The notes: generated by a model not told the origin, from the letters alone. Shown: positions 24,266-34,312, counted from the stretch's first letter. The stretch is 64,000 nucleotides of DNA from Lentimicrobiaceae bacterium (GCA_015061315.1 SUWV01000002.1:62001-126000), one strand, 5' to 3'. Made by a program: numbers and translations.

Positions 24266-27262
24266 CTAAAGTTTAATAATCCTCTTAACGCATTTCCCTT
24301 CGTTGGTTGTAATGTCAACAAAATAAACTCCTGTCTCTAATCCGCTGATGACGTATTTATCGGCGTTTACTTCATCTTCCATGATTTTATTTCCAATGAT
24401 GTTGTAAACTGTAATTCTCATTATCTCATTGCAAACAATGATGAAATCGTTGTTAGATGGATTTGGATATACAGAAACATTTAATGCAACTTCATTGACA
24501 ACATTATCTGGTACGAAATCGTCGCTATACGCCACCTTTACACTTTGGAAAAATCCTACACAGTCGTCTGTAATCATCCTCACGCTGTAGGAATATTCTC
24601 CTTCTTCGCTGACGGTATTGTCGGTGAAGTTATATTCGCTTGTGCTTCCTAATAGTTTCGTCTCGCGATAGATTTCAAACTTAGCATCTGCTATGCTGTC
24701 TTTTGTCGTCCAGCTTAACATGATGCCGTTTTTGACTTGTTCGCCACTTAGGTTTTCTACTGTATCGCACATGGTGTAATATTCATTTTGGCAAGAACAG
24801 TCGTTGACGAAAGTGAGGAGGATATTATCTTCCACTGGGAATTTAGGGCTTGTGAATATTGTCTCGTAATTTCCATTCAGCATATAGAAGCTGCATTCTT
24901 CGTCATATTCGCCGGATTTCCATTCGAGAGTCACTTCTACATTAGACTCGACGAAGATGCTGTATTCTTGGAACCAGCCTGACTCTACTGTCATGCTATC
25001 TGTAGGTTTGCCGTTGCTGTATTTCACTAAGAGATAAGCTCCGTCCCAGCCGTCCCATTTCGAGTCTTCGAGTTGGAAGATATATTTACATGAGCTGATA
25101 TATCTTCCGTTGAGATTTTTCTCATTCCCGTATGCGTCAGTCACTTTAATGTCGAAAGGAATATCGAGGTTCTCGCCGGCATTTTCCGCTACGCTGATAT
25201 TGAAGTATGCCACTGCTGAAGATTCAGCGCCCACTGTATTGAAATATCCTTCATTTTGATTGATGGTGACCTTGCTGTCGCTGCTCGACAAAATACCTTT
25301 TACCTCTACAGCGATTTCATTACCCACATTATTAATGATGACGCCTAAGTTGGCAGTCTCTCCAGCTTCAAGAACGCCATTGCCATTGTCGTCATTATCT
25401 ATGACAAAAGAAGCAAACACCAACTCGCTGTTATACACCGTTACTAATATGTCGAAAGAAGCGATGAGAGTCTCGTTTTCATTGAAAAACTCGAGGTTAA
25501 AGACCAAAGGCTCTTTGTGATTAGCTTCTTTACTTACAGCAAATTCAAATTCGTCTGTTAATGTAATTTCATCATTGGCAGCGATATTGTTTATGACAGC
25601 CTCGTCATCTTTCATAGTGACGTTACCGTTGTTGCATGACATGACGGCTTTAATATTGTCAAAAGAGAGTTCAGAATCGTTGTTGAGGCTGACGCTTAGT
25701 TTCACTGTCTCTCCTGCATTGACTTTATTGTTGTTATTGCCGTTATCGTCTTTTATGTCAAAACCTATTAGGTTAAAGCTACCTTTTTTGATACTTGTCA
25801 CTGCTTTGAATGCGTCGATGAGACCAGAGCCATGTATATTGCTTTTAGTCTCAGTAAGTTTCTTGGCGGTAGTCTCTAATGTCATACATATTTCGGCTGG
25901 GGAGAGTTCGCTGTTTTTTTCGAGCAGTAGAGCCATAACGCCTGCCACGCAAGGAGTTGCCATTGATGTTCCGCTTTTTAAGTTGTATCCGTTGTCGGTG
26001 TCGCCGTCTAACGATTTTATTCCTACGCCTGGAGCGCAGACGTCGGGACGTATGAGACCGATTTTGTCTCCTCCGTAAGGATAGTCGTTGAACTGTGTGT
26101 CGGTCCAGGTGACAGGACCTTTAGATTCGTTTTCGTACATATTTTCGGAGTAATCGATGGCGCCCACTGTGACCACGCATGACAATCCTCCAGGATTGAT
26201 TTCTTGGTCGGGGTGAAGCCATGGAGGAGGGCAGTTGCCTGGAGTTCTCACGTTGTTAGGAACAGGAGCCATCATCATATTGCCGTCGTTGCCAGCAGCT
26301 ACGGAGGCTATCACTCCTAGTTCAAGGGCATTGACACAGGTGTTGCGCAGCCATGTCTTGTCGGCGGCGCTGGCGTTCATAATACCCATCGACATGCTTA
26401 ATATGTCGGCATGATGTTCAATGGCAAATTCCATACCTGCATTGAAAGTGCTTGCAGAACCGAAGCCGTAATTGTCAAGGGCTTTGATACACATCAAGGT
26501 GGCGTCTGGCGCCATACCTGTTTGAACGCCGGAAGTGCCGTCGCCACATATAGTGCCGGCACAGTGCGTGCCGTGACCGGTGCCGTCCATAGGGTCGTTG
26601 TTGTTGTCAACGACATTCCATCCGTGATGAGGATATTCAGCGCCGCCGTCCCATAAATGATCTTTCAAATCGGCGTGGTTGTAGTTGACACCAGAGTCGA
26701 TGACAGCCACGATGACGCCCTTGCCTGTATAACCTAAATCCCAAACCTTGTCGGCATTAACCATCTTGATATTATCAGTTATATCAAGATCACCATCTCG
26801 TTGGCTCGTAGACTTGTAGTCTTGCAGACTCTCCTCCGGAATCATACGTTGCCATTCGTCATAACCTATTATTTCGATGTCGGGATGCTCAGCAAGCATA
26901 TAAATCACATCGCGACTCGCAGTACATGAGATGGCATTTGAAAGCCAATACGTTCTTATGTTGGTGACTCTCTCGCCGCTTTTCTCAGCACGAAGAAATG
27001 ATAATATCTCTTGCTGTTTTTCTTCAGAGAAAAGACGAAGTTCTTCAACCATCATATCGCGTCGCACTTCCTTGTCGAGAGTCGTGTTGGCACGGTTTCT
27101 TATTTGTTTATAATCAATCTGCGACTTGAAGATGATATTGATGTCTATCATCTCATCGCCTTTCTGGTTCATGACATCCTGCAATCTTGGATCTATCACG
27201 TTCTGCGAGAAACCGAGATTACACAATAAGAAAAATGTTAATGTTAAAAATAATTTTCTCAT
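24266..27262 (-). CDS. Secreted subtilisin-like serine protease (S8) with T9SS domain, copy A
   Basis: 998 residues. A signal peptide (MRKLFLTLTFFLLCNLGFSQ) is followed by a propeptide-like segment to about 165. The S8 domain carries the catalytic triad Asp189 (VAVIDSG), His230 (GHGTHCAG) and Ser433 (GTSMATP), and the oxyanion Asn in AAGND (about 325). After about 490 come three beta-sandwich segments with repeated 'DDNGNGVLEAGETANLG' phrases, then a fibronectin-like unit, and a T9SS C-terminal domain (VYPNPSNNDF...GVYFVDITTNEGKCVKRIIKL). It is exported by T9SS and degrades extracellular protein; this fits the two peptide transporters upstream. It is a tandem paralogue of the next gene, with 120 nt of repeat DNA between. 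Confidence 0.93.
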   Translation of the reverse strand: MRKLFLTLTFFLLCNLGFSQNVIDPRLQDVMNQKGDEMIDINIIFKSQIDYKQIRNRANTTLDKEVRRDMMVEELRLFSEEKQQEILSFLRAEKSGERVTNIRTYWLSNAISCTASRDVIYMLAEHPDIEIIGYDEWQRMIPEESLQDYKSTSQRDGDLDITDNIKMVNADKVWDLGYTGKGVIVAVIDSGVNYNHADLKDHLWDGGAEYPHHGWNVVDNNNDPMDGTGHGTHCAGTICGDGTSGVQTGMAPDATLMCIKALDNYGFGSASTFNAGMEFAIEHHADILSMSMGIMNASAADKTWLRNTCVNALELGVIASVAAGNDGNMMMAPVPNNVRTPGNCPPPWLHPDQEINPGGLSCVVTVGAIDYSENMYENESKGPVTWTDTQFNDYPYGGDKIGLIRPDVCAPGVGIKSLDGDTDNGYNLKSGTSMATPCVAGVMALLLEKNSELSPAEICMTLETTAKKLTETKSNIHGSGLIDAFKAVTSIKKGSFNLIGFDIKDDNGNNNNKVNAGETVKLSVSLNNDSELSFDNIKAVMSCNNGNVTMKDDEAVINNIAANDEITLTDEFEFAVSKEANHKEPLVFNLEFFNENETLIASFDILVTVYNSELVFASFVIDNDDNGNGVLEAGETANLGVIINNVGNEIAVEVKGILSSSDSKVTINQNEGYFNTVGAESSAVAYFNISVAENAGENLDIPFDIKVTDAYGNEKNLNGRYISSCKYIFQLEDSKWDGWDGAYLLVKYSNGKPTDSMTVESGWFQEYSIFVESNVEVTLEWKSGEYDEECSFYMLNGNYETIFTSPKFPVEDNILLTFVNDCSCQNEYYTMCDTVENLSGEQVKNGIMLSWTTKDSIADAKFEIYRETKLLGSTSEYNFTDNTVSEEGEYSYSVRMITDDCVGFFQSVKVAYSDDFVPDNVVNEVALNVSVYPNPSNNDFIIVCNEIMRITVYNIIGNKIMEDEVNADKYVISGLETGVYFVDITTNEGKCVKRIIKL

Positions 27263-27314
27263 AACTATTTAAGTCTATGGTCTACGGACTACAGTCTACA
27301 GACCTTGGTTATCA

Positions 27315-27382
27315 TTTTAAACTTGAAAATTTGAGAAACTGAAAATCTGAAAAATTTCTCAGTTTCTCAGATTTTCAGATTA
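27315..27382. repeat. Inverted ttttcagat word arrays just after the copy-B subtilase
   Basis: 'gagaaactgaaaatctgaa' and 'ttctcagtttctcagattt' are near-perfect reverse complements that fold into a long AT-rich hairpin three bases past the stop of the minus-strand gene. A T-rich stretch follows in that direction, so it may serve as its terminator. A 'gtctacagtctac' array lies next to it at 27270-27302. Confidence 0.7.
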
Positions 27383-30373
27383 TCAATTTTTAATAAATCT
27401 CTTAACGATGTTTCCTTTATCAGTTTTTATATTGATGAAATAAACTCCTGCCTCTAAATCAGCCACCTCAACAACTTGTTGACTTGTTGTCTTGTTGACT
27501 TGTTGTCTTACAGCTCTTCCGTAAATGTCGTAAATCGCTATTTCTTCAACACTGATTTCTGTTGCGATGGTCAATTCGTCTTTAACAGGGTTAGGATATA
27601 TTCTTACATCTGTCGTATGTAAATTTTCATTAACATTTACTCCCCATTTAGCGAGGACGCTTTTGAAAGTGCCATTACAATCTTCGTAGACAGGTCTTAC
27701 GCTATAGGTGTAAGAGAAAGCTCTGTTATGTTCGATGTTATTATCGACGTAAGAAAGACCGTCGGTCTCGCCCAAGAGTTTGGTGTCGCGGAAGATCTCA
27801 TATTTCTCTGCTTGATTTTCGCCTTCTTCCCATGTCAAGATGACGGTGTTTTCATTTACTTCTGCAGTGAGGTTTTCTACAGGTTCGCACATCATGAAGC
27901 TTTCGTTTTGGCAAGAACAATTGTTTATCCAAGAATAGAGGAAACCGTTGTTGAGAGAGCCGCCACCACGGTATATTACACTGCCGCTTTCATTTTTTAT
28001 GATGAAGCTGTTTTCCAAATCCCAGGAGCCTTTGTGCCATTCTAATGTTACCTCGACGTCATTCTTGATTTTACGTTTCAAGGTTCTGCTGCTTCCTTCC
28101 AATATTGTGAATGCTTCGTCGGAGGTTCCATCGCTATATTTTACAATCAAGGCAGCTCCGTTCCAGCCGTCGCCGTTTGCGTCAAAGAGTTCAAATACCA
28201 CCTCGCATGCGTTTTTATAAGTGCCTTCAAAATTATAATTGTTGTTAAAAGCGTCTGTTACACTGATGCTGAGAGGAAGTTTGAAGCTGTCGCCAGCATT
28301 TTCAGCTAAAGTGACGTTGAATAAAGCCACTGCTGAGGCGTTATCGCCAATGCTGTTGAAGTCGGCTTCAGTATTGTTTATGCTAAGCTTGTCGTTGGTA
28401 GTTGTCAAGATGCCTTTTAATCCAACAGCTATTTCGTTACCAGTGTTATTCAAAACAATTCCGAGGTCAGCAGTCTCTCCGGCTTCGAGCAAGCCGTTAC
28501 CGTTGCTGTCGTTTTTGATTATGAAAGAAGAGAATTGTATGTTGTTGCCGCTCGCATAGACAGGAGCTCTGAAGTATGATATGAGTTCTTCGTTTTCATC
28601 ATAGAAATATATGTCGAAGGCTAACAAGGTCTTTGGTAATACGTCCTCACTTAATGTAACAGCAAACTCATTTTCTATTTTGACATCAGCATTAGCCTCA
28701 ATATTCTCGATTTCAGCTATAGAGTCTGTTATTGTGATGAGTTGGTTTCTGCTTCTTAGAACTGCTTTTACGTTGCTGAAATTATTATCGGAATTGTTGT
28801 TGAATGTGAAGTCGATATTGACATTTTCGCCGGCATTGATATTATTGTTGTTATTGCCATTGATGTCGTTGATGTTATGGCTTACGAAGCTGAAGTCACC
28901 GTTGTCGATAGCGTTTAATGCTGCGAGAGCATCGACGCGTCCAGTTCCGGTTTTGTTGCTTTTTTTGTCGGACAGCTTCACGCTGGTCGTTTCTAAGATA
29001 CGGCAGATGTCGGCAGGGGAGAGGCTTGGGTCTTTTTCGAGCATGAGACAGATGATGCCTGCCACGCAAGGTGTTGCCATCGAAGTGCCGCTCATGGTGG
29101 CATGACCTTCTATGTTGGCATAGTCTAGCGACACTATTGATACGCCAGGAGCGCAGATGTCGGGACGTATGAGTCCTATGTTAGCATCGTCGTAAGGATA
29201 ATCGTTGAAGTCGGTGTCTTGCCATGTGACAGGACCTTCTGATGATGTCTCGGCAGGTTTGTCGTCATAATCTACAGAACCTACAGAAATGACGCATGAC
29301 AATCCGCCGGCGTTAGCTTCTTGGTCAGGATGGAGCCATGGTGGAGGGCAGCTGCCTGGAGCGATGATGTTATTCGGAATAGGTTTCACCCATTGTTGGT
29401 CAGGAGAACCGTAGTTGCCAGCAGCTACGGCTGCCACTATGCCTAAGTCGAGTGCTGTCTCGCAACTGCGACGTAACATGGTCTTCTCTGATGGTGATGG
29501 AACTTGTACGCCTAATGATATGCTCAAGACATCGGCATTGTGTTCTATAGCCCATTCCATACCTTCGTTGATATTATTGGCAGTTCCTGTTCCTTCGTCG
29601 CTGACACTCTTGACACACATCAAGCTTGCCTTAGGAGCGATACCTGTCTTGGTGCCTGAAGTGCCGTTACCACAGATAGTTCCTGCGCAGTGAGTGCCGT
29701 GGCCGAATTTATCCATAGGGTCGTCGTTGCCATAATAAGTATTATATCCGTGATGAGGAAATTCAGCGCCACCGTCCCATAAATTGTAAACAAGATCAAC
29801 ATGGGCATAATTGACACCAGAGTCGATGACTGCTACGATGACGCCGTCGCCAGTATAACCCATCTCCCAGATGTCGTCGGCATTGACTTTGCTGATGTTC
29901 TCTGTCATGTTGGTGTAGTTCTCGGCTCTTTCGTAAGTGTCGTTGCTGACAAGAACTTTCTCCTCGTCGTAACCGATCATATATACGTCAGGATGCTGAG
30001 CTATGAGGTTGATGACATCACGAGTGACTTCACAGTTGATATAATTTGCTAACCAATGAGAGCTTACATTCTTAACGCTCATATTTCTTTGTTCAGCATT
30101 GAGGATAGATAAAATGTCTTGTTGTTCTTTCTCAGTGAATGTCTTTAGCTCATCTACTAAGATATTACGCTTCACTTCTTTGTCGACGACATTCGTAGCT
30201 CTGTCTCTTAAATTGTTGAGGTTCATCTGCGATTTCAAAATGATATTGACTCTTATCATTTCATCGCCTTTCTGATTCATAATGTCTTGCAATCTTGGCT
30301 CTATGGTGTTCTGTGACACGCCTAAGCTGCAAAATGATAGGATAACCAATAATGTAAAAACCAACTTTCTCAT
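27383..30373 (-). CDS. Secreted subtilisin-like serine protease (S8) with T9SS domain, copy B
   Basis: 996 residues, co-linear with the neighbouring copy A. It has a signal peptide and N-terminal region with the shared RLQDxMNQKGDEM phrase. The triad is Asp184 (VAVIDSG), His225 (GHGTHCAG) and Ser431 (GTSMATP). Beta-sandwich repeats containing 'NGNGLLEAGETADLG', a fibronectin-like unit and a T9SS domain (IYPNPVKDELTIATE...GVYFINIKTDKGNIVKRFIKN) follow. In the T9SS domain the segment QQVNKTTSQQVV is encoded by the 'caacaagt' word array (27469-27510 on the plus strand). A -7-like box (TATCTTTG on the minus strand, 30400-30407) indicates a promoter upstream of this copy. Copy A may be co-transcribed or have its own start. 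Divergent substrate preference is likely but unproven. Confidence 0.93.
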   Translation of the reverse strand: MRKLVFTLLVILSFCSLGVSQNTIEPRLQDIMNQKGDEMIRVNIILKSQMNLNNLRDRATNVVDKEVKRNILVDELKTFTEKEQQDILSILNAEQRNMSVKNVSSHWLANYINCEVTRDVINLIAQHPDVYMIGYDEEKVLVSNDTYERAENYTNMTENISKVNADDIWEMGYTGDGVIVAVIDSGVNYAHVDLVYNLWDGGAEFPHHGYNTYYGNDDPMDKFGHGTHCAGTICGNGTSGTKTGIAPKASLMCVKSVSDEGTGTANNINEGMEWAIEHNADVLSISLGVQVPSPSEKTMLRRSCETALDLGIVAAVAAGNYGSPDQQWVKPIPNNIIAPGSCPPPWLHPDQEANAGGLSCVISVGSVDYDDKPAETSSEGPVTWQDTDFNDYPYDDANIGLIRPDICAPGVSIVSLDYANIEGHATMSGTSMATPCVAGIICLMLEKDPSLSPADICRILETTSVKLSDKKSNKTGTGRVDALAALNAIDNGDFSFVSHNINDINGNNNNNINAGENVNIDFTFNNNSDNNFSNVKAVLRSRNQLITITDSIAEIENIEANADVKIENEFAVTLSEDVLPKTLLAFDIYFYDENEELISYFRAPVYASGNNIQFSSFIIKNDSNGNGLLEAGETADLGIVLNNTGNEIAVGLKGILTTTNDKLSINNTEADFNSIGDNASAVALFNVTLAENAGDSFKLPLSISVTDAFNNNYNFEGTYKNACEVVFELFDANGDGWNGAALIVKYSDGTSDEAFTILEGSSRTLKRKIKNDVEVTLEWHKGSWDLENSFIIKNESGSVIYRGGGSLNNGFLYSWINNCSCQNESFMMCEPVENLTAEVNENTVILTWEEGENQAEKYEIFRDTKLLGETDGLSYVDNNIEHNRAFSYTYSVRPVYEDCNGTFKSVLAKWGVNVNENLHTTDVRIYPNPVKDELTIATEISVEEIAIYDIYGRAVRQQVNKTTSQQVVEVADLEAGVYFINIKTDKGNIVKRFIKN

Positions 30374-30485
30374 ATAATCATTGTAATTTTAATACTCCAC
30401 AAAGATAAGAAAAATGTAGAATTAAGAATGTAGAATGTACAATTTTCATTCTTAATTCTTCATTCTCCATTCTCCATTCTCCATT

Positions 30486-30610
30486 CATACGGCGTTGCCA
30501 TACGCTGTATATGTATAAGCCTTTCAGGCTATTTGGTATTCATTCTCCATTCATACGGCGTTGCCATACGCTGTATATGTATAAGCCTTTCAGGCTATTT
30601 AGTATTCATT
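30486..30610. repeat. Second tandem pair of the 66-nt catacggcgttg unit
   Basis: Copies start at 30486 and 30552, with the AGCCTTTCAGGCT mini-hairpin and 'cattctcc' words around. Copies within this pair share variants ('gctgtatatg', 'aagcctttc') that differ from the 9.5 kb pair, which points to local duplication after dispersal. Confidence 0.85.
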
Positions 30611-30640
30611 TTTCATTTTTCATTCTTCATTATTAATTAA

Positions 30641-30664
30641 AAAAAGCGACCCTGAGGTCGCTTT
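30641..30664 (-). terminator. Rho-independent terminator of frr
   Basis: On the minus strand AGCGACC-tcag-GGTCGCT is followed by a T7 run, immediately after the frr stop. Confidence 0.9.
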
Positions 30665-30666
30665 CA

Positions 30667-31230
30667 TCATACTGTTAAAATATCTTTTACTTTGAGGTCA
30701 CAGAGTTCGTCAATTTTCTTGACATATTTATCTGTGATTTCCTGTATTTTATCTGTGAGCAGTTTCACTTCGTCTTCTGAAACGCCATCGTCTTTGAGTT
30801 TCTTGGCGTCGTCGTTAGCGTTGCGACGAATGTTACGGATACCTACTTTAGTATCTTCTGCTACAGTCTTGGCGCGTTTTGCCAATTCTTTACGGCGTTC
30901 TTCTGTCAAAGGTGGAACGAGGATACGTAAGAAATCACCTTCGTTTTTCGGGTTGAAGCCTAAGTTAGCTGCTAAGATAGCTTTCTCTATAGCGGAGATA
31001 GAACTTTTGTCAAAAGGTTGAACTATAATCTGACGTGGATCTGGAGTACCTATATTTGAAGTCTGTTCAATAGGAACGACAGTTCCGTAATATTCTACTT
31101 TAACGCCTTGCAACATAGCAGGGCTTGCCTTGCCAGCTCTAATTTTCTGAAATTCCAAATCCATGTGCTTCATGGTATTGTCCATGGTTTCGGTAGTTTC
31201 GTCTAAGATAAATTGAGATTCTTCTGTCAT
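30667..31230 (-). CDS. frr: Ribosome recycling factor
   Basis: 187 residues, the normal family length. RRF splits post-termination ribosomes together with EF-G. Diagnostic segments are KIRAGKASPAML, PDPRQIIVQPFDK, LGFNPKNEGDFLRI and a long basic helix (RRNANDDAKKLKDDGVSEDEVKLL). It lies 51 nt downstream of pyrH on the same strand, an arrangement common in bacteria. A TATTTTTG box between them (31251-31258 on the plus strand) could give frr its own promoter. Confidence 0.97.
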   Translation of the reverse strand: MTEESQFILDETTETMDNTMKHMDLEFQKIRAGKASPAMLQGVKVEYYGTVVPIEQTSNIGTPDPRQIIVQPFDKSSISAIEKAILAANLGFNPKNEGDFLRILVPPLTEERRKELAKRAKTVAEDTKVGIRNIRRNANDDAKKLKDDGVSEDEVKLLTDKIQEITDKYVKKIDELCDLKVKDILTV

Positions 31231-31281
31231 AATAATTTCGTTTTACAGCACAAAAATAAAAAAAAATCATTTATATGTGCA

Positions 31282-31986
31282 TTATTTCGTTACTAAAGTT
31301 CCTATTTCTTCACCGTTGAGGACTTTCAACAGATTACCTTTGGTGTTCATGTCGAACACATACATCGGCATATTGTTTTCTTTACATAAGGTAAAGGCTG
31401 TCAAGTCCATGACTTTGAGGTTTTTATTATAAGCCTCGTCGTAGGTGATATGCTCGAATTTTGTTGCGGTAGGGTCTTTCTCAGGGTCGGCGGTGTAGAT
31501 GCCATCGACGCGTGTTCCTTTTAAGATGATGTCGGCTCTGACTTCTACAGCTCTCAATGCTGATGCTGTGTCTGTTGTGAAGAAAGGATTACCTGAGCCT
31601 CCGCCGATGATGACGACATTACCTTCTTCTAATAGTTTTATCGCCTTAGCACTGCTCATAGAGTCGGCAATACGGTCGATGTAAACTCCTGATAACAAAG
31701 CTGTCTTCACACCTTTAGCTTGTAATGTCGATTGCAACGCCATGCTGTTGATGACAGTAGCGAGCATTCCCATATAGTCGCCTTGTATTCTGTCCATGCC
31801 TTTGCTTGCACCTTGTAAGCCACGGAAAATGTTACCGCCACCAATGACGATAGCTATCTGCGCTTGTTTTGATGCTTCAGCAATCTCTTCTGCATAGTCG
31901 TTAAGACGTTCTGGGTCGATACCATATTGTTGATTTCCCATCAAAGCTTCGCCGCTTAATTTTAAAAGTACTCTTGTGTATTTCAT
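31282..31986 (-). CDS. pyrH: Uridylate kinase (UMP kinase)
   Basis: 234 residues of the amino-acid-kinase fold. It phosphorylates UMP to UDP in pyrimidine nucleotide synthesis. Recognised by LLKLSGEALMG at the N-terminus, VIGGGNIFRG (phosphate loop), GGGSGNPFFTTDTASALRA and the ILKGTRVDGIYTADP segment. Length and motif order are normal. It precedes frr and probably shares a transcript with it. Confidence 0.97.
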   Translation of the reverse strand: MKYTRVLLKLSGEALMGNQQYGIDPERLNDYAEEIAEASKQAQIAIVIGGGNIFRGLQGASKGMDRIQGDYMGMLATVINSMALQSTLQAKGVKTALLSGVYIDRIADSMSSAKAIKLLEEGNVVIIGGGSGNPFFTTDTASALRAVEVRADIILKGTRVDGIYTADPEKDPTATKFEHITYDEAYNKNLKVMDLTAFTLCKENNMPMYVFDMNTKGNLLKVLNGEEIGTLVTK

Positions 31987-32006
31987 ATCATTATAATTTA
32001 TATTGT

Positions 32007-34280
32007 TTAAAACCAGTAACCTACGTTTAAAAATCCTATCAGGTCGGAGCTTCTGTTAGAGCCCATGACGCTCACCTCTATAGGACCTGCCATGGTGTTT
32101 ATGCCTAACGTCAATCCTGCTCCCATGACAAATTTGTCGTGAGTGAACCATTCGCTTTGAATGTCGGAGACATAGCCGCAATTGACATTCGCGACGGCGT
32201 ATAAGTCTTTATAGAAATTATATTGCCACGATATTTTTCCTACAGCCATATTATTGCCATAGAGTTGTGTAAACCTCAATCCTTCAAAAGATATTATGTT
32301 GTCAAAATAATTCATCTGCGACTGACCGCCGACGAAGAAACGATAGCTGAGAGGTATTTCGTTATTAGTGAAAGAAGCACCTGCCATGGCGCAGAATTTC
32401 AACGAATGTCTTTTGCCAATAGCGATAGCTCCGTCGAATTTGGCATTGACGATGATGGAATGACCCATTGATGTGGAATGGATGTCGTCTGCATCAATAA
32501 ACGGCACAAGATATTTTCCGTTGATATTGAGTTTCCATCCTCTTGACGCAAAGGTCGGTGAGTCGGCATTGTCGATATGATAGTTGAGATAAGCGTAAGA
32601 GATGAAGTCGTAATTGTCGGCTTTTACGACATGGACGAGGTTGTCTCTGAGGTGGACATAATTTCCGACCAATCCTATCCTGAACTGACGTTTCAGAGTA
32701 GGCGTATATTCCATAAACAGATCTAACTTGTTGTCCTGTACGCTGTAAGAGTTGTTTATTATTCTGTCGTTATATTGATTCATGAAAAGGCTTATCACAG
32801 AGATGTCGCTGCCGTATTTGAATTTCTGCGAGAGATGAGAATGGAAACGCAGCTTGAAATAGGGGTCTTCAGCGATGTTGAGGTCAAACGATAATGTTGA
32901 ACGCTTAGGGAAGCTGAGGACATTTTTAAAGGTGAGGTTTGTCAAAATACCGATGCCGTAGTCGGTGTCGTAATGAGCTGCTATAGACACCGTTTCAACT
33001 TCTTTCTCCTTGCAATGCAGTAAGATGGAAACGCCTTTGGCTTCTGGCAACAACTCATACCATATCTCACTGAAATATCCTGTAGCGTATATCCTCATGA
33101 TTGACATCTCAATTTCGTTGAGCGTCACAGTATTTGGATAATGTTTTGAGAATGAGTTTCTGATGAAGTTAGCGTTTTCTTCACTCACGCCGTCAATCTT
33201 TAGTGATACAACATATAAGGTGTCGAGTGGGCTTACGCTTTTTCTTTCTGTTGAATAATCTTGAATAGAACGTATAGAGTCGGCGAGATGTTTCAGCTGA
33301 GGCAGGTATTCGCGTGCTGCTTCTTCGCCTAAGGCTATGATGGTGTCGAAGGAGTTGAAGTCCATCATGCTATAGTCGCTGAGGTGAGGTTTGATGTGTA
33401 TGTCGACTTCTTCCATCGCCTGTTTGCTGGCGTCGATGTCGGTCATCGCTATCATCTGGTCTAACAGCTTCGCCAATGTGTTGAGGTCTTCTTTGTCGTG
33501 ATAGTCGCGTTGCACATTGACACCTATTATAATATCGAGGCCTTTTTCTCTCAGGTTATGTACTGGGAAATTGTTTCTCATTCCGCCGTCGATGAGCAGA
33601 CGATTATCGACTTCCACAGGAGGGTAGTAGAATGGTATCGACATGGAGGCTCTTATCGAACGTTGGAGGTTGCCTCTTGTCATCTCGTAAGCTTCAGCAT
33701 TCTCGATGTCGGTGGCGACACACAAAAATGGTATTGGTAACTCGTTGTAATTTCTGATTTTATAGGCAGGGGAGGTGAGACGCGCTAACAGTAGGTTAAT
33801 CATCTCTCCGTCATATATCGACGACTTCATCTGTATCTTTCTGTTTCTGAAAGGGAATGTCACAAGATAATGACGATTTAAGATTTTGTCATCGACAGGA
33901 AGATATTTTCTTGGAATGGCGTCCGACATCACGGCGTCCCAGTTCTGTTCTTTGGTAAGCCGTGTCATAGTCTCCAGATCGTATCCCATGGCATAGAGTC
34001 CACCTATGATGCTGCCCATACTTGTGCCCGCGATGTAATCTATTGGAAGACCTGCTTCTTCTATGACCTTCAGCGCTCCTATGTGAGCGAAGCCTTTAGC
34101 GCCGCCTCCGCTGAGCACCACGCCGACACGAGGACGGATTAATATGCTGTCAGACGACTGGGCTTTAACGTTTTGACAAAAGGCAAAAGACAAAAGTATG
34201 AGAAGGACTAAGGACTTAGAACTAAGAACTAAGGACTTAGAACCTTGAACTTTCGACTTTTGACATTTGACATTTGACAT
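32007..34280 (-). CDS. Patatin-like phospholipase fused to an outer-membrane beta-barrel
   Basis: 757 residues. The patatin domain (about 50-250) has the oxyanion loop GGGAKG, nucleophile motif GTSMG and catalytic Asp in DGGMRNNFP. A POTRA-like segment follows (about 350-430, VVSLKIDGVSEENANFIR...), then a C-terminal barrel of alternating strands ending in GFLNVGYWF. This is the architecture of FplA/PlpD-type patatin autotransporters (type Vd) and of Bacteroidota outer-membrane patatins. The N-terminal about 35 residues (MSNVKCQKSKVQGSKS LVLSSKSLVLL...) are encoded by an interspersed 'aagtccttag/aaaagtcg' word array. They nevertheless end in a plausible signal peptide (LVLLILLSFAFCQNVKAQ). 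The true start may be a later codon if the array is not translated. Confidence 0.9.
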   Translation of the reverse strand: MSNVKCQKSKVQGSKSLVLSSKSLVLLILLSFAFCQNVKAQSSDSILIRPRVGVVLSGGGAKGFAHIGALKVIEEAGLPIDYIAGTSMGSIIGGLYAMGYDLETMTRLTKEQNWDAVMSDAIPRKYLPVDDKILNRHYLVTFPFRNRKIQMKSSIYDGEMINLLLARLTSPAYKIRNYNELPIPFLCVATDIENAEAYEMTRGNLQRSIRASMSIPFYYPPVEVDNRLLIDGGMRNNFPVHNLREKGLDIIIGVNVQRDYHDKEDLNTLAKLLDQMIAMTDIDASKQAMEEVDIHIKPHLSDYSMMDFNSFDTIIALGEEAAREYLPQLKHLADSIRSIQDYSTERKSVSPLDTLYVVSLKIDGVSEENANFIRNSFSKHYPNTVTLNEIEMSIMRIYATGYFSEIWYELLPEAKGVSILLHCKEKEVETVSIAAHYDTDYGIGILTNLTFKNVLSFPKRSTLSFDLNIAEDPYFKLRFHSHLSQKFKYGSDISVISLFMNQYNDRIINNSYSVQDNKLDLFMEYTPTLKRQFRIGLVGNYVHLRDNLVHVVKADNYDFISYAYLNYHIDNADSPTFASRGWKLNINGKYLVPFIDADDIHSTSMGHSIIVNAKFDGAIAIGKRHSLKFCAMAGASFTNNEIPLSYRFFVGGQSQMNYFDNIISFEGLRFTQLYGNNMAVGKISWQYNFYKDLYAVANVNCGYVSDIQSEWFTHDKFVMGAGLTLGINTMAGPIEVSVMGSNRSSDLIGFLNVGYWF

Positions 34281-34290
34281 ACGACTTAAA
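34173..34290. repeat. ctaaag-type word array overlapping the patatin start
   Basis: 'ggcaaaagacaaaag', 'aaggacttag' and 'gacatttgacattt' words, the same families seen between genes at 1836-1870, 21214 and 23643, here cover the start codon and signal-peptide region of the patatin gene. Confidence 0.85.
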
Positions 34291-34312
34291 ACCTTATATG
34301 TTGAATTTACAA

